This document shows positions 44,057 to 54,769 of a stretch of DNA of 64,000 nucleotides, one piece after another. Origin of the DNA: Campylobacter jejuni subsp. jejuni 414 (GTDB lineage Bacteria; Campylobacterota; Campylobacteria; Campylobacterales; Campylobacteraceae); NCBI GenBank assembly GCA_000163995.1, contig CM000855.1:243099-307098 (forward strand). The letters run 5' to 3'. Both the position numbers and the translations under genes were made by a program. Position 1 is the stretch's first letter. Each line of letters opens with the position of its first letter. The notes under the pieces were generated by a model. It was not told where the DNA came from and did no database searches. It saw nothing but the letters and a program-made list of their open reading frames with translations.

Positions 44057-44992
44057 ATGAAAATTGTTTGTTTAGATGCGGCAACTTTGGGGGATTATGA
44101 TTTAAGTATTTTTGAGAAATTTGGTTCTTTGCAAATTTATGCTACAACCAATAAAGAACAAACTATAGAGCGTTTAAAAGATGCTAATGTCGCTATAACA
44201 AACAAGGTTATAATTGACAAAGATATTATCGATGCTTGTAAAGATTTAAAACTCATTTTAGAAACTGCTACAGGAGTAAATAATATTGATGTTGAGTATG
44301 CTAAAGCAAAAGGTGTCATTGTAAAAAATGCAGTAGGATATTCAACTATGAGCGTTGTGCAACATACTTTTGCGTTTATATTTGCTTTTTTAAATCAAGT
44401 GCTTTATTATGATAAATGGAGTAAAGAGAGTAAATGGTGTGAAAGTCCTATTTTTACAGATTATAGTAGAGTTTTAAATACTTTAAGTGGTAAAAAACAT
44501 GGTATTATAGGCTTAGGGACTATAGGTAAAGAAGTGGCAAAAATTTCAAAGATTTTTGGAGCTGAAATTTATTATTATTCTACAAGTGGAGCCAATAAAA
44601 ATGCAGATTTTATACATTTGGAATTACAAGATTTATTAAAAACTTGTGATATTATAAGTATTCATGCGCCTTTAAATGAAAAAACTAAAAATCTACTTAC
44701 TTTTGATGAGTTAAAGCTTTTAAAGGATAATGCGATCTTGATTAATGTAGGAAGAGGTGGAATTATCAATGAAAATGATTTAGCTAAAATCATAGATGAA
44801 AAAAATATTCGCGTGGGGCTTGATGTTTTAGAGTTTGAACCCATGATAAAAAATCATCAACTTTTAAGTATTAAAAATAAAGAAAATCTTATTATCACTC
44901 CTCATGTTGCGTGGGCAAGCAAGGAATCTTTAAATGCCTTAATGGACATGGTTTATAATAATTTAAAAGAATGGATGGAAAATGGCAAGTGA
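44057..44992 (+). CDS. D-isomer-specific 2-hydroxyacid dehydrogenase
   Basis: A 311-residue NAD-dependent dehydrogenase. The NAD-binding motif is [14 protein letters not shown] (about 150-163), and the catalytic Arg-Glu-His set is in [17 protein letters not shown] and TPHVAWAS. Such enzymes reduce 2-keto acids such as hydroxypyruvate, glyoxylate or phenylpyruvate; the substrate cannot be set. It follows the ATP-grasp gene by 2 bases and overlaps yajQ by 11 bases. Confidence 0.88.
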   Translation: MKIVCLDAATLGDYDLSIFEKFGSLQIYATTNKEQTIERLKDANVAITNKVIIDKDIIDACKDLKLILETATGVNNIDVEYAKAKGVIVKNAVGYSTMSVVQHTFAFIFAFLNQVLYYDKWSKESKWCESPIFTDYSRVLNTLSGKKHGIIGLGTIGKEVAKISKIFGAEIYYYSTSGANKNADFIHLELQDLLKTCDIISIHAPLNEKTKNLLTFDELKLLKDNAILINVGRGGIINENDLAKIIDEKNIRVGLDVLEFEPMIKNHQLLSIKNKENLIITPHVAWASKESLNALMDMVYNNLKEWMENGK

Positions 44993-45473
44993 ACATAGCT
45001 TTGATATTTCAGCAGCTTTAGATAAACAAGAATTAAAAAATGCTTTTGAACAAGCCAAAAAAGAGTTTGACAATCGTTATGATTTAAAGGGTGTGAAAGT
45101 TGAACTTGATTTTAATGAAAAAGATAGAGTTTTTAAACTTAGTTCTTCAAGTGAAGGAAAACTTGATGTTTTAAAAGATATAGTCATTTCTAAACTCATC
45201 AAAAGAGGGATTAATCCAAATGCTATTAAAGAGCTTTCTCGTGAAAGTGGAGCAATGTTTCGTTTAATTTTAAAGGCAAACGATGCTATAGATAGTGAAA
45301 ATGCTAGAAAAATCAATAAAGCCATTAAAGATAGTAAGCTTAAAGTTAATCCTTCAATTCGTGGTGAAGAAATTCGTGTTGTAGCAAAACAGATTGATGA
45401 TTTGCAAGCTGTTATGAAACTTGTGAAAGAGCTTAATTTAGAGTTAAATATTAGTTTTAAAAATCTCAAATAA
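44982..45473 (+). CDS. YajQ family nucleotide-binding protein
   Basis: A 163-residue YajQ protein with two ferredoxin-like domains. [20 protein letters not shown] is the family start and [20 protein letters not shown] the end. Family members bind tRNA or nucleotides and in Xanthomonas a homologue binds cyclic di-GMP. The role in Campylobacter is unknown. It begins inside the dehydrogenase gene and is followed by a lipoprotein gene after 9 bases. Confidence 0.92.
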   Translation: MASEHSFDISAALDKQELKNAFEQAKKEFDNRYDLKGVKVELDFNEKDRVFKLSSSSEGKLDVLKDIVISKLIKRGINPNAIKELSRESGAMFRLILKANDAIDSENARKINKAIKDSKLKVNPSIRGEEIRVVAKQIDDLQAVMKLVKELNLELNISFKNLK

Positions 45474-45482
45474 GGCTAAGGT

Positions 45483-45959
45483 TTGAAATATTGTTTAACT
45501 TTGTGTTTTGTTTTTTTTCTTTGTGCTTGTAGCGTGAAAAATCAAAATTTTTCAAGTCAAAGTTTGATGGTTTTGATTGCTTCTCCTATGATAAGAATTA
45601 ACGATGCAGCTTTTTTAAAAAAAGAAAATAACGCTTTAAATTTAGAAGTTTATAAACTTGGACAAGCCTTTTTTGAACTCAAAATTAAAGATAAAATTTG
45701 TATCAATGCAGTGTGCTATGATAAAAAAGTGTTTAATCGAAATTTTTTTAAAAATACATATTATGAAGATATTCTAAGCGATATTTTAAAGGCAAATGCT
45801 TTGTGGCAGGGTAAAAATTTAGAAAAAACTGATTGTGGTTTTGAACAAAATTTAAAAGCAAAAAATTATGAAATTTTTTATCAAGTTTGTGGTGATAAAG
45901 TGAGTTTTTTTGATAAAATTTCACGTACAAAAATTATTTTAACGCGTATTCAAAATTGA
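45483..45959 (+). CDS. Putative lipoprotein (158 aa)
   Basis: Starts with TTG 45483. The signal peptide CLTLCFVFFLCACS has a lipobox (LCAC) with lipidation at C16. The mature part is basic and includes a conserved pair of cysteines in KICINAVCYDKK (about 74-85) and two further cysteines (DCGF, QVCGDK), so disulfides are possible. No known domain is recognised. It is the first of a three-gene set with an exported protein and an AAA ATPase (Cj0375-0377 from memory), separated by short gaps. Confidence 0.7.
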   Translation: MKYCLTLCFVFFLCACSVKNQNFSSQSLMVLIASPMIRINDAAFLKKENNALNLEVYKLGQAFFELKIKDKICINAVCYDKKVFNRNFFKNTYYEDILSDILKANALWQGKNLEKTDCGFEQNLKAKNYEIFYQVCGDKVSFFDKISRTKIILTRIQN

Positions 45960-45969
45960 AGGATGGAAG

Positions 45970-46794
45970 TTGAAAATTTTTTTGCTGATGTTTTGTTTTA
46001 TCAATTTAGCTCTAGCACAAGTTTATAAAGGAGAATTGTATTTTTATCGTCTACAAGATAAAGAAATTTTTGCCATAGTTTATAATAATGCACCCATGAC
46101 TCCACTTTTTGATAGGGATAGAAATCAAACAAGTTCTAGTTTTTTAATTATTGATGATATAAATGGAAATTTAGAGATTCCGCTTGTTAAGACAAATGAT
46201 TTTTGGCAAGATGAACGCAAAAAATACAAAATTAATTCTTCTAAAATGCTTGTGTATGATAACAAAAATTTTCAAGGAGAAAATTTAGGAACAACTACTT
46301 TAGAACTTATTGAAACGCAAGATGGTATTCGTATAAAGCACAGTCTTGATTTTATAGGTTTTAATGATGATTTTAAAGAATTTCATCCTATTCATAAGGG
46401 CGTATTTAGCTTTGAACAAATTCATCAAAAGCCTATTTTTTTACAAGATGGAAAAATTAGTTTTGAAGAATGGTATTATTTTTATGAAGATGGTATGAGT
46501 CGTGCTATCTTGGAATTAAATAATTTTGTTTATGATATTAATGCTCATGTGTTTGTAAAATTAAATGATTTGTACAATATTGAAAATCAGAATTTTCAAA
46601 ATCTTTTACATGAAAAGCTTAAAAATACATGTGATGAATGTTTTGAAGATCTACAAAATTTACAATTTAATAATAATTTCTTGCTTAATAATGGAAAATT
46701 AAAGATTTGTTATTTGCCTTTTGAAGGTCATTTTTTGGATGAAAATATTTGTGTAAAATTTAATGAAGATGAGCTTAAGGAATTTAAAAAATAA
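45970..46794 (+). CDS. Putative exported protein (274 aa)
   Basis: Starts with TTG 45970, preceded by ggatgg. A signal peptide (IFLLMFCFINLALAQVY) suggests periplasmic location. The rest is beta-rich, with NAPMTPLFDRDRN, SSSFLIIDDING and EDGMSRAILELNNF. The C-terminal half has four cysteines (NTCDECFEDL, KICYLPFEG, ENICVKF). I do not recognise the family. The stop shares a base with the AAA gene's start (TAATG), so the two are coupled. Confidence 0.65.
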   Translation: MKIFLLMFCFINLALAQVYKGELYFYRLQDKEIFAIVYNNAPMTPLFDRDRNQTSSSFLIIDDINGNLEIPLVKTNDFWQDERKKYKINSSKMLVYDNKNFQGENLGTTTLELIETQDGIRIKHSLDFIGFNDDFKEFHPIHKGVFSFEQIHQKPIFLQDGKISFEEWYYFYEDGMSRAILELNNFVYDINAHVFVKLNDLYNIENQNFQNLLHEKLKNTCDECFEDLQNLQFNNNFLLNNGKLKICYLPFEGHFLDENICVKFNEDELKEFKK

Positions 46795-48506
46795 TGAAAA
46801 AATTAAAAAATTTTTTAAGTTTAAAAAATATAGAAGATACACAAATTTATAAAGAACTTAAGTGTGCTAAAAATGAAGCTTTGATTCTTAGAGAGCTTTG
46901 TAGAAACTATGTTGTTTCCATTTCTTCCATCAATGCTTTTACTTTATTATCAACAATTTTTGGAAATGATAAGTATATTTATTTAGATGCTTTGGAAGAT
47001 TTAAAAAAACTTATTGAAAGAGGTTTTGTAAATCAAAATTCGAATTTTTTCAAAAGCTTAGAAAATAATAAAACCCAAACATTAACCCTTGTTTTACTAC
47101 AAAGTGAACTTAGCTTAAGTGAATATTTTTTAGAATTTTTAGAAGCAAAACCTCGTTTAAGTTTTGAGAAACAAGAGGCTTATGCAGATTATTTGGAGTA
47201 TTTAAAAGATGAATTTGCACGCATTCAACTATACGAAAGATTAAGTTTTATACAAAAAAGTGCTTACAATAGCGAAATAAAAAATCAAATTAAACTTTAC
47301 GAAAAACATATCAAAGAAAGATTAAAAAAAAGTAAATTTTATAATGTTTTAGCTGATATTTTTAAAGAATATAATCTTGAACATAAAGAACAAATTATTT
47401 TTTTGGCACTTTTAAAAGAAGAATATGCCTTAAGCAATGAAAGCTCGATTTCTAGAGAAATGAATTCTTTACTTTCTTTAATTAGTGAAAATGACTTAGA
47501 AAGACATAAAAATAAAAAATTATTGCAAGAAAATGCTCCTCTTTTAAACTTAATTGAGTATGATGAATATTTAAATGCTTTTGGAGATGTTTCTAAAAGT
47601 TTTTTTATCATTGATGAGGTTTTGCAAAGGATTATAAATTTTGAACCAAAACAAAGTAAAAAAATTAAAATCGAAAGTGTTTTAAAAGATCAAGATATTT
47701 TTGAACTTATAGAGCCAAGCACTGATATTAATGATATCATTATGCCTAAAAATACAAAAGAACTTTTAGAAAATATCTTAAGACAACAAGATAAAAAAGT
47801 CTTAGAAAGGCTTCATTCTTGGGGTATAAAGAGCAATAAAAATATAGAAGCTAAAATTATTTTTTATGGACCTGCTGGCACTGGAAAAACTATGTCAGCT
47901 TTAGCTATGGCTAAATCAATGAAAAAATCTGTTCTTAGTTTTGATTGTTCGAAAATTTTGAGTAAATGGGTTGGAGAGAGCGAGCAAAATGTAAGAAAAA
48001 TTTTTGACACTTATAAAAATATTGTACAAACTTGCAAGCAAAGCCCTATTTTACTTCTTAATGAAGCTGATCAGTTTTTAAGCACGCGTGTAGATGGTAG
48101 TAGTGGTAGTGATAAAATGCATAATCAAATGCAAAATATATTTTTAGAACAAATTGAACGTTTTAGTGGAGTTATTATTGCTACAACAAATTTTTTAGAA
48201 AGTTTAGATAGTGCATTTTCAAGAAGATTTGATTATAAGATAGAATTTAAAAAACCTGATTTTAAAGATAGGCTTAAAATTTGGGAAAAATTTCTACCTA
48301 AAAAAGCATTATTTGAAAAAGATTTTGATGTAAATATTTTGTCAAATTATGAATTAAGTGGAGCACAAATTTTAATGGTGGTAAAAAATACAGCTTTGAA
48401 AGTAGCTGTATCCGAAGATGGAGTTTTTAAAATGCAAGATTTTATAGAAAGCATACAAAAAGAATTAAATTCAAGTTTTGATAAAAGTAAAATTGTTGGA
48501 TTTTAA
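46794..48506 (+). CDS. AAA family ATPase
   Basis: A 570-residue protein. The C-terminal AAA domain (about 330-545) has Walker A GPAGTGKTMSAL (359-370), KWVGESEQNVRKIF, Walker B-like ILLLNEADQFL, in which asparagine replaces the usual first aspartate, sensor-1 IIATTNFLE and arginine finger segment DSAFSRRFDYKIEF. The N-terminal half (about 1-330) is helical, Lys/Glu/Leu rich, and carries no known domain. It may be a substrate adaptor or partner-binding part. It overlaps the convergent msrQ by 36 bases. Similar to CDC48-type ATPases annotated at Cj0377 (memory). Target unknown. Confidence 0.82.
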   Translation: MKKLKNFLSLKNIEDTQIYKELKCAKNEALILRELCRNYVVSISSINAFTLLSTIFGNDKYIYLDALEDLKKLIERGFVNQNSNFFKSLENNKTQTLTLVLLQSELSLSEYFLEFLEAKPRLSFEKQEAYADYLEYLKDEFARIQLYERLSFIQKSAYNSEIKNQIKLYEKHIKERLKKSKFYNVLADIFKEYNLEHKEQIIFLALLKEEYALSNESSISREMNSLLSLISENDLERHKNKKLLQENAPLLNLIEYDEYLNAFGDVSKSFFIIDEVLQRIINFEPKQSKKIKIESVLKDQDIFELIEPSTDINDIIMPKNTKELLENILRQQDKKVLERLHSWGIKSNKNIEAKIIFYGPAGTGKTMSALAMAKSMKKSVLSFDCSKILSKWVGESEQNVRKIFDTYKNIVQTCKQSPILLLNEADQFLSTRVDGSSGSDKMHNQMQNIFLEQIERFSGVIIATTNFLESLDSAFSRRFDYKIEFKKPDFKDRLKIWEKFLPKKALFEKDFDVNILSNYELSGAQILMVVKNTALKVAVSEDGVFKMQDFIESIQKELNSSFDKSKIVGF

Positions 48507-49043
48507 ACTTTTAAATGTTGTTATATAACGAAATATAAAATAAAATAAAGCTATAATTAAAGCACTCCATTCCCAAAACATAGGAACTTTCGGAGTTAAA
48601 AAATAATGATAACTCGCCAAAACCAAGCATAAATATCCTAATTTTCTTATTTTACTAAGTTTTTTAAAGATTTTAAAAGAACTTAAAAGCATTAAAAATA
48701 TAATCAAAAAGGCGATAAACCCGCTTGCCTCTAATAAACGATGTGAAATATCATCAAAAAGTCTTAAAATTTGAGCATTTCTGTCAAAAATAAAATAATT
48801 TAAAAAGTGTAAAATTGCCCAAAAAGCTGCAAAAATACCTAAAATTTTAGGATAATTTTTTGTTTTTTTAAATTTAAGTAAAGAAAATAAAAGGCTTAAA
48901 TTTAAAAAGATCAAAGCAAATATTCCGGTGTAAATATAAGCTTCTTTCACAAAATCAAAGGCTTTTATGATATGATAAAAGCCATAGATTAAACTTATAA
49001 GAAAGCTAAAATAAGCAAGAAATTTAAAGTATTTTGCCTTCAT
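48471..49043 (-). CDS. msrQ: Haem-binding membrane subunit MsrQ (YedZ)
   Basis: A 190-residue membrane protein of about five to six helices. The histidines in FGxxHxxxxF-like segments (FWAILHFLNYFIF, HRLLEASGF and VLASYHYFLTPK) fit the ferric-reductase-like haem ligands of MsrQ. It delivers electrons from the quinone pool to MsrP. It starts at the stop of msrP. Its 3' end runs 36 bases into the opposite-strand AAA gene. Confidence 0.85.
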   Translation of the reverse strand: MKAKYFKFLAYFSFLISLIYGFYHIIKAFDFVKEAYIYTGIFALIFLNLSLLFSLLKFKKTKNYPKILGIFAAFWAILHFLNYFIFDRNAQILRLFDDISHRLLEASGFIAFLIIFLMLLSSFKIFKKLSKIRKLGYLCLVLASYHYFLTPKVPMFWEWSALIIALFYFIFRYITTFKSLKSNNFTFIKT

Positions 49044-49936
49044 TAAAAATTCACTTTCAAGTCCATATTTTTATATAAGCTTGCCACTTCTTTTTCGTAG
49101 CCATTAAACATTAAAGTAGGTTTAGTAAAGAATTGTCCTAAAGCTCTTTCATTGGCTTGCGACCATCTAGGATGAGAAACATTAGGATTGACATTGGCAT
49201 AAAAACCGTATTCATTTGGAGCGTAGTTTTCCCAAGTGGATTTGGGTTGTTCTTTAATAAATTCTATTTTAACTATGGATTTGATACTTTTAAAGCCATA
49301 TTTCCATGGAACAACAAGGCGGATAGGTGCACCATTTTGAGGTTTTAAAGCTTTTTTATACATTCCTATTGCAAGTAAAGTAAGAGGATGCATAGCTTCA
49401 TCCATGCGAAGTCCTTCTACATAAGGATAATCTATAGTTGGAAAAAAAGCGTCTTGATCGGGAAATTGACTTTTATCTAAAAGAGTAGTAAATTTAACAA
49501 ATTTTGCTTCGCTTGTAGGCTTTGCCATTTCGATTAAACGACGCAATTCAAAACCTACCCAAGGTACCACCATAGACCAAGTTTCAACGCAACGAAAACG
49601 ATAAATTCTTTCTTCTAGAGGGAATTTTAAAATATCTTCCATACTTAAAGTTAAAGGTTTTTCTATTTCTCCACTGATATCTATTTTCCAGTTTTGAGTG
49701 TTAAAATTTTGTGCTAATGACACGGCCTTTTTTTTATCTGTTGAAAATTCATAAAAATTAACATAATTTGTAGCTAATTCTTCATCGCTGATTTCAAGTT
49801 TATTTGGATTGGTATCGCTTGTGAAATTTAAAGCAGAAAGTTTAGAAGCAAGCACGCTTGAACTTATCAAAGCACCTGCTCCAAGTTTTAAAAAATCTCT
49901 TCTTTTTTTATATAAGTTTTCAGGAGTTATAATCAT
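49043..49936 (-). CDS. msrP: Periplasmic methionine sulfoxide reductase MsrP (YedY)
   Basis: A 297-residue molybdopterin enzyme that repairs oxidised methionines in periplasmic proteins. A Tat signal (KKRRDFLKLGAGALISSSVL) is present. The Mo-ligating cysteine is in YRFRCVETWSMVVPW (about C116). The blocks GAPIRLVVPWKYGFKSIKSI and NEYGFYANVNP are typical of YedY. Paired with msrQ. It fits the microaerobic lifestyle with ahpC, the cytochrome c peroxidase and cosR. Confidence 0.94.
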   Translation of the reverse strand: MIITPENLYKKRRDFLKLGAGALISSSVLASKLSALNFTSDTNPNKLEISDEELATNYVNFYEFSTDKKKAVSLAQNFNTQNWKIDISGEIEKPLTLSMEDILKFPLEERIYRFRCVETWSMVVPWVGFELRRLIEMAKPTSEAKFVKFTTLLDKSQFPDQDAFFPTIDYPYVEGLRMDEAMHPLTLLAIGMYKKALKPQNGAPIRLVVPWKYGFKSIKSIVKIEFIKEQPKSTWENYAPNEYGFYANVNPNVSHPRWSQANERALGQFFTKPTLMFNGYEKEVASLYKNMDLKVNF

Positions 49937-49990
49937 AATTTTTCCTTGTTAAAAATTTTTATTATTAAAACATAACAAGGATAATGATTA

Positions 49991-50671
49991 TTAAATTTCT
50001 TGTAGAATTTTTTCACAAATTTTTCTAGGGTTGTTATCTTTATAAATAGGGCGTCCAACTACTATAAAATCGCTTAAATTTTCTCTAGCCATTGTTAAAT
50101 CAGCAACTCGTTTTTGATCATCATTTTTTTCTCCAAAAGGACGAATTCCTGGCGTGAGAGTTAAGAAGTTTTTTTGAGTATTTTCTTTGATGATTTTACT
50201 TTCAAAGACAGAACATACCATGCCATTAAGTCCATTTTCATAAGATATTTTTGAAAATTCAATCACAGCTTCTTTGATTTTTTGTTTATAAATGCTAAAA
50301 AAATTTTCTTCATCAAAACTTGTAAGAGCAGAAACTGCTAAAACTAAAGGTCTTTTTGGAAGCTTGTTAAGTCGTGCCATAACTTCTTGCATAGCTATTT
50401 TTCCAGCACTTGCATGGATATTGATCATATCAACACCGAGTTTTGATATTTCTTCGCAAGCATCTGCCATAGTGTTAGGGATATCATAAATTTTAAGATC
50501 AAGAAATATTTTAAAATCATCAACTTTTTTAAGTTCTTCTATGAATTTAAAGCCATCTCTTAAATATGCTCTTAAACCTATTTTTAACCATATGTCTAAA
50601 TTTTTTAATTCTTTAGCAAGTTTTAAACATTCTTCTTTTGTAGAAAGATCAAGTGCAACGCAAAGCTTCAT
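49991..50671 (-). CDS. pyrF: Orotidine 5'-phosphate decarboxylase
   Basis: A 226-residue TIM-barrel enzyme making UMP from OMP. The active-site Lys-Asp set lies in [13 protein letters not shown] (DxKxxDIPNT motif). LTPGIRPFG and [14 protein letters not shown] are the phosphate-binding blocks. The N-terminal LCVALDLST is typical. It is the last gene of the leftward kdsA-ribH-nusB-pyrF operon and overlaps nusB by 4 bases. Confidence 0.95.
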   Translation of the reverse strand: MKLCVALDLSTKEECLKLAKELKNLDIWLKIGLRAYLRDGFKFIEELKKVDDFKIFLDLKIYDIPNTMADACEEISKLGVDMINIHASAGKIAMQEVMARLNKLPKRPLVLAVSALTSFDEENFFSIYKQKIKEAVIEFSKISYENGLNGMVCSVFESKIIKENTQKNFLTLTPGIRPFGEKNDDQKRVADLTMARENLSDFIVVGRPIYKDNNPRKICEKILQEI

Positions 50672-51066
50672 TTTTTAGCCTTTATCAAGGCATCTAAAAC
50701 CCCATTTATAAATTTTGGAGAATTATCATTGGCAAGTTCTTTGGCAAGTTCTATGGCTTCGTTAATGACAATGGCGCTAGGAGTATCGCTAAAAAGCAGT
50801 TCATAAGCTCCAAGTCTTAGTATAGCTCTTTCTACATGTCCTAAAGCTGTGATTTGATTATCGTTTAGAAATGAATTTAAGGTTTCATCAATATTGCTTA
50901 AGTTATCTAAAATTCCATGATATAAATTTAAAGTAAAATTTTTTTGTTCATTGCGTATTTTTTTTTCATCTAAAATTTCATCTATGAAAACATCGTTTTG
51001 AGAATTTAATTCAAAAGCATAAAGCAAAGAGATAACGCTTTGGCGAACTTGATGACGCGTTGCCAT
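50668..51066 (-). CDS. nusB: Transcription antitermination factor NusB
   Basis: A 132-residue all-helical RNA-binding protein in rRNA antitermination. [20 protein letters not shown] is the family start; [12 protein letters not shown] and [14 protein letters not shown] and [10 protein letters not shown] are diagnostic. It shares its start base with the ribH stop and overlaps pyrF. RibH-NusB adjacency is very common in bacteria. Confidence 0.95.
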   Translation of the reverse strand: MATRHQVRQSVISLLYAFELNSQNDVFIDEILDEKKIRNEQKNFTLNLYHGILDNLSNIDETLNSFLNDNQITALGHVERAILRLGAYELLFSDTPSAIVINEAIELAKELANDNSPKFINGVLDALIKAKK

Positions 51067-51530
51067 TAAAGTTCCTTGTTTAAATTTAACATCTCAATCA
51101 CAGTTGTCATAGCCTCAAAGCCTTTGTTGCCTGCTTTGCTTCCAGCTCTTTCTATGGCTTGTTCTATAGTATCTGTGGTTAAAACACCAAAACTTACAGG
51201 GATATTATGATTTAAACTCACATTGGCTATACCTTTAGTGGTTTCTGCTGAAACATAGTCAAAATGCGGAGTTGAGCCACGAATTACTGCGCCTACGCAG
51301 CAAACTGCATCAAATTTTTTGCTTTCTATAGCTTTTTTTAATACATATGGAAGTTCAAAAGCACCAGGAACAAGTATAAGACTTAGGTTTTCTTCTTTAC
51401 CTCCGTGTCTTAAAAAAGCATCTTTCGCTCCTTCTACAAGGCGATCTGTGATGATATGATTAAATCTTGCATTGATGATAGCAATTTTTGTATTTGAATC
51501 TAAATTTAATTTTCCTTCAATGATATTCAT
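51066..51530 (-). CDS. ribH: 6,7-dimethyl-8-ribityllumazine synthase
   Basis: A 154-residue riboflavin synthesis enzyme that forms icosahedral shells. The conserved blocks [15 protein letters not shown] and [17 protein letters not shown], and the C-terminal [12 protein letters not shown], are present, with the catalytic histidine in TPHFDYV. Starts immediately after kdsA and overlaps nusB by 1 base. Confidence 0.96.
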   Translation of the reverse strand: MNIIEGKLNLDSNTKIAIINARFNHIITDRLVEGAKDAFLRHGGKEENLSLILVPGAFELPYVLKKAIESKKFDAVCCVGAVIRGSTPHFDYVSAETTKGIANVSLNHNIPVSFGVLTTDTIEQAIERAGSKAGNKGFEAMTTVIEMLNLNKEL

Positions 51531-52343
51531 TTATTTGTCCTTTATGATATTTTGTATTTCTAATAACGTGGTAACGCAATTTTTAAGGTGTGCAAGATCA
51601 AGCATATTAAGTCCATCGCATAAAGCTTCACAAGGATTGATGTGTGTTTCAAAGAAAAAGCCGTCTACACCTACAGCTGCTGCTGCTCTTGCTAAAGGTT
51701 CTACAAATTCACTTTCCCCCCCACTGCTTCCTCCTGCAGCTCCTGGCATTTGTACGCTATGAGTGGCATCAAAAATTACAGGAGCAAATTCGCGCATGAT
51801 AACCAAAGAACGCATATCTACTACTAAATTTCCATAGCCAAAGCTAGCTCCTCTTTCGGCCACAAAAACACCGTTTTTCTGAGCCACCTTATAGCCATCA
51901 TCTTCTATACCACGGGTTTGAAGAACTTTTTTAATGCTGTATTTGATATCGCTTGGATTTAAAAACTGTCCTTTTTTGATATTAACTTTTGCTTTGGTTT
52001 TTGCTGCAGCTACAAGTAAATCTGTTTGACGACATAAAAAAGCAGGAATTTGTAAGACATCGGCTATTTCGCTTACAGGATTTGCTTGATTGCCTTCATG
52101 TATATCGGTTAAGATTTTCATGCCAAATTCATTTTTAACACTTTGTAAAATTCTCAATCCTTCTTCAAGACCAGGGCCTCGGAAAGAATTAATACTTGTA
52201 CGATTAGCTTTATCAAAGCTTGATTTGAAATAAAATTCTATATTTGGATTTTCATTGAAATTTTTTAATTGTTCAGCGATTTTAAAAACCAAATCCTTGC
52301 TTTCTATCACACAAGGACCTGCAATAAGTATTGTTTTTTTCAT
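51531..52343 (-). CDS. kdsA: 3-deoxy-8-phosphooctulonate (KDO-8-P) synthase
   Basis: A 270-residue aldolase making KDO-8-phosphate from PEP and arabinose-5-phosphate, for the inner core of lipooligosaccharide. [11 protein letters not shown] and [13 protein letters not shown] are signature blocks; [15 protein letters not shown] and [15 protein letters not shown] also fit. The SGGES codons contain a run of seven G at 51716-51722. The first gene of the leftward operon after the EamA-type transporter, with which it overlaps by 4 bases. Confidence 0.96.
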   Translation of the reverse strand: MKKTILIAGPCVIESKDLVFKIAEQLKNFNENPNIEFYFKSSFDKANRTSINSFRGPGLEEGLRILQSVKNEFGMKILTDIHEGNQANPVSEIADVLQIPAFLCRQTDLLVAAAKTKAKVNIKKGQFLNPSDIKYSIKKVLQTRGIEDDGYKVAQKNGVFVAERGASFGYGNLVVDMRSLVIMREFAPVIFDATHSVQMPGAAGGSSGGESEFVEPLARAAAAVGVDGFFFETHINPCEALCDGLNMLDLAHLKNCVTTLLEIQNIIKDK

Positions 52344-53272
52344 TTTTTTCCTTTATTTTTAACTAAAATTAATCCACCGAAAATAATGCCTATTATACCC
52401 AAAAAAACCATAGCACTTGGTAAATTGTCTCCTAAAATTATCCCCACTATCATACTAAATACTACATCAAGATAGCTAACCCCAGCTACTATGCCTGCTT
52501 GTTTAGCAATACCATAGGCTTTAGTGACATGAATTTGATAAATAGTACCTAAAGTTCCCATAATGGCAATGATAAGCCAAGCTGTAAGACTTGGCATAAT
52601 AAAAGGTGCTAGAATGAAGTCTAAATGCAAAGAATCAAGATGTTGTGGTTCAAAAAATTCGGCGCTAATCATAGAAATTAAAGGCATTAAGGTTCCTAAA
52701 AGAATGAAAGAAAAAGCAATTTGTTCTGTAGTGTAAAATTTTCTAAGTTCTCTTACACTTGTAAGAGCTAAAGCAGCTAAAAATCCACTTGTAATACCTA
52801 TAATTGAATTTTTCAAATCAAAGCCTGAATGATTTGAACTATTAGCCCAAGGTTGAGCGATTAAAAGCACTCCGCCAAATGCTATTAAAATTCCTATCCA
52901 GCCTTTGATACCAATATTTTCTTTAAAAATAACAAAGGCTATTAAAGTAATGAAAATGGGAGCAATTTTTTGAAAAGCAAAGGCTCCGCCTAGGGTAATA
53001 TTTGAGACATTATAGAAAAACATGTAAAGTGAAAGTGTACCCGCTACTCCACGAAATACCAAGAGCCAAAAATGTCCTCCTTCTTTATGTACTTTAGATC
53101 GTTTTAAAAGATAGATTATAAAAAAAATTCCTATGATATTTCTAAAAAACATAATTTCAATAGAGCTCATTTCTTTACTAAGAATTTTTGCACAAGCTCC
53201 CATAAGTGCAAAATCTAAACATGCTAAAATCATGAAATAAATTCCTAAATTATGCTTGATTATTTTTAGCAT
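52340..53272 (-). CDS. EamA/DMT family transporter
   Basis: A 310-residue membrane protein with about ten helices in two EamA repeats (about 12-140 and 153-300). [18 protein letters not shown] and [19 protein letters not shown] are typical of the drug/metabolite transporter group. Substrate unknown. It overlaps kdsA by 4 bases, so it is likely the first gene of that operon. Divergent from der across 114 bases. Confidence 0.85.
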   Translation of the reverse strand: MLKIIKHNLGIYFMILACLDFALMGACAKILSKEMSSIEIMFFRNIIGIFFIIYLLKRSKVHKEGGHFWLLVFRGVAGTLSLYMFFYNVSNITLGGAFAFQKIAPIFITLIAFVIFKENIGIKGWIGILIAFGGVLLIAQPWANSSNHSGFDLKNSIIGITSGFLAALALTSVRELRKFYTTEQIAFSFILLGTLMPLISMISAEFFEPQHLDSLHLDFILAPFIMPSLTAWLIIAIMGTLGTIYQIHVTKAYGIAKQAGIVAGVSYLDVVFSMIVGIILGDNLPSAMVFLGIIGIIFGGLILVKNKGKK

Positions 53273-53386
53273 CTTTTTTCCTTGATTAAAATCTGGCCTA
53301 ATTCTAGTCTTTTTTGCTTAATATTAAGGCAAATTTTATATAATTTTTTAATTAAAATATGTATTAAAATTAATCTTAGGAAAAAA

Positions 53387-54769
53387 ATGCAAAGCATTAT
53401 ACTTATAGGCAAACCAAATGTTGGAAAATCAAGTCTTTTTAATAGAATGGCAAGACAAAGAATAGCAATTACAAGTGATATTTCAGGTACAACTAGAGAT
53501 ACAAATAAAACAGAAATTTTTATCCATTCAAAAAAAGCCATACTTATTGATAGTGGTGGGCTTGATGAAAGTGATGAGCTTTTTAAAAATGTGAAAAAAA
53601 ATACTTTAAAAGTGGTTAAAGAAAGTGATATTATACTTTATTTGGTTGATGGAAAATTAGCGCCTGATGATGAGGATAGGCAGTTTTTTTATTCCTTAAA
53701 AAAACTTGGTAAACCCATAGCCTTAGTGATTAATAAAGTGGATAATAAAAAAGATGAAGAAAGGGCTTGGGAATTTGCCAATTTTGGTGTAAAAGAAATC
53801 TTTAATCTTTCAGTAACGCATAATGTAGGTTTAGATGAACTTTATGATTGGCTTGAAAAATTTTTACATGAAGAGTTTTTAATCCCTGATGAAGAAGAAA
53901 ATTTAGAAGATTTTTTAGAGCATTATGAAGAAGGAAAAGAATTTCAGTTTAAAGAAGTAGATCAAAATCATATAAGAGTAGGTATTGTAGGACGTGTAAA
54001 TGTTGGAAAATCAAGTCTTTTAAATGCTTTAGTTAAACAAGAACGAAGCGTGGTAAGTTCTATTGCAGGAACTACCATAGATCCTGTGAATGAAAGTATA
54101 GTTCATAAAGATAAGGTGATAGAATTTGTTGATACTGCAGGTATTAGAAAAAGAGGTAAAATTCAAGGACTTGAACGCTTTGCTTTAAATCGTACGGAAA
54201 AAATTTTATCCCATTCTCAAATAGCACTTTTGGTTTTAGATGCACATGAGGGTTTTAATGAGCTTGATGAACGTATCGCTGGGCTTGTAGCTAAGCATTA
54301 TTTAGGTGTGATTATTGTGCTAAATAAATGGGATAAAAGTAAAATGGATTTTGATAAAACTGTAAAAGAATTGCGTCTTGATCGTTTTAAATTTCTAGCT
54401 TATGCACCCGTAATTAGCGTGTCGGCTTTAAACGGAAAAAGAGTGCATGTTTTACTGGATAAAATTTTGCAAATTTTTGAAAATTTCACTCAAAAAATCC
54501 AAACTTCCAAGCTTAATACCTTGATAGAAAATGCAACAAAAGCACATCCTTTGCCACATGATTACGGGAAATTAGTCAAAATTTATTATGCAGCACAATA
54601 TGACTTAGCACCACCAAAAATCGCCCTTATTATGAATCGCCCTAAAGCTTTGCATTTTAGTTATAAGCGTTATTTGCAAAATCAAATCAGAAAAGAATTT
54701 AATTTCGAAGGTGTGCCTTTAGTGATTGCTTCGCGTAAAAAAGGTAGTAAAGAAAATGATGAGAGTTAA
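53387..54769 (+). CDS. der: Ribosome-assembly GTPase Der (EngA)
   Basis: A 460-residue protein with two tandem GTPase domains used in 50S subunit assembly. I start at ATG 53387 ([16 protein letters not shown]), preceded by tagga; an upstream extension to 53282 contains non-family residues. G1 motifs are GKPNVGKSS and [12 protein letters not shown]3 are DSGG and DTAG; G4 are NKVD and NKWD. A KH-like C-terminal domain (from about 375) ends [15 protein letters not shown]. Overlaps aroK by 14 bases. Confidence 0.95.
   Translation: MQSIILIGKPNVGKSSLFNRMARQRIAITSDISGTTRDTNKTEIFIHSKKAILIDSGGLDESDELFKNVKKNTLKVVKESDIILYLVDGKLAPDDEDRQFFYSLKKLGKPIALVINKVDNKKDEERAWEFANFGVKEIFNLSVTHNVGLDELYDWLEKFLHEEFLIPDEEENLEDFLEHYEEGKEFQFKEVDQNHIRVGIVGRVNVGKSSLLNALVKQERSVVSSIAGTTIDPVNESIVHKDKVIEFVDTAGIRKRGKIQGLERFALNRTEKILSHSQIALLVLDAHEGFNELDERIAGLVAKHYLGVIIVLNKWDKSKMDFDKTVKELRLDRFKFLAYAPVISVSALNGKRVHVLLDKILQIFENFTQKIQTSKLNTLIENATKAHPLPHDYGKLVKIYYAAQYDLAPPKIALIMNRPKALHFSYKRYLQNQIRKEFNFEGVPLVIASRKKGSKENDES

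Noticed and set aside
51716..51722. Run of seven G (minus strand) inside kdsA as a phase-variation tract
   Set aside because: It encodes the conserved SGGES segment, the frame is intact, and slippage would destroy an important lipooligosaccharide gene. Seven is below the usual length of contingency tracts in Campylobacter.
53282..53386. N-terminal extension of der
   Set aside because: The extension has no family similarity and lies in the intergenic region; ATG 53387 has a ribosome site and gives the normal length.
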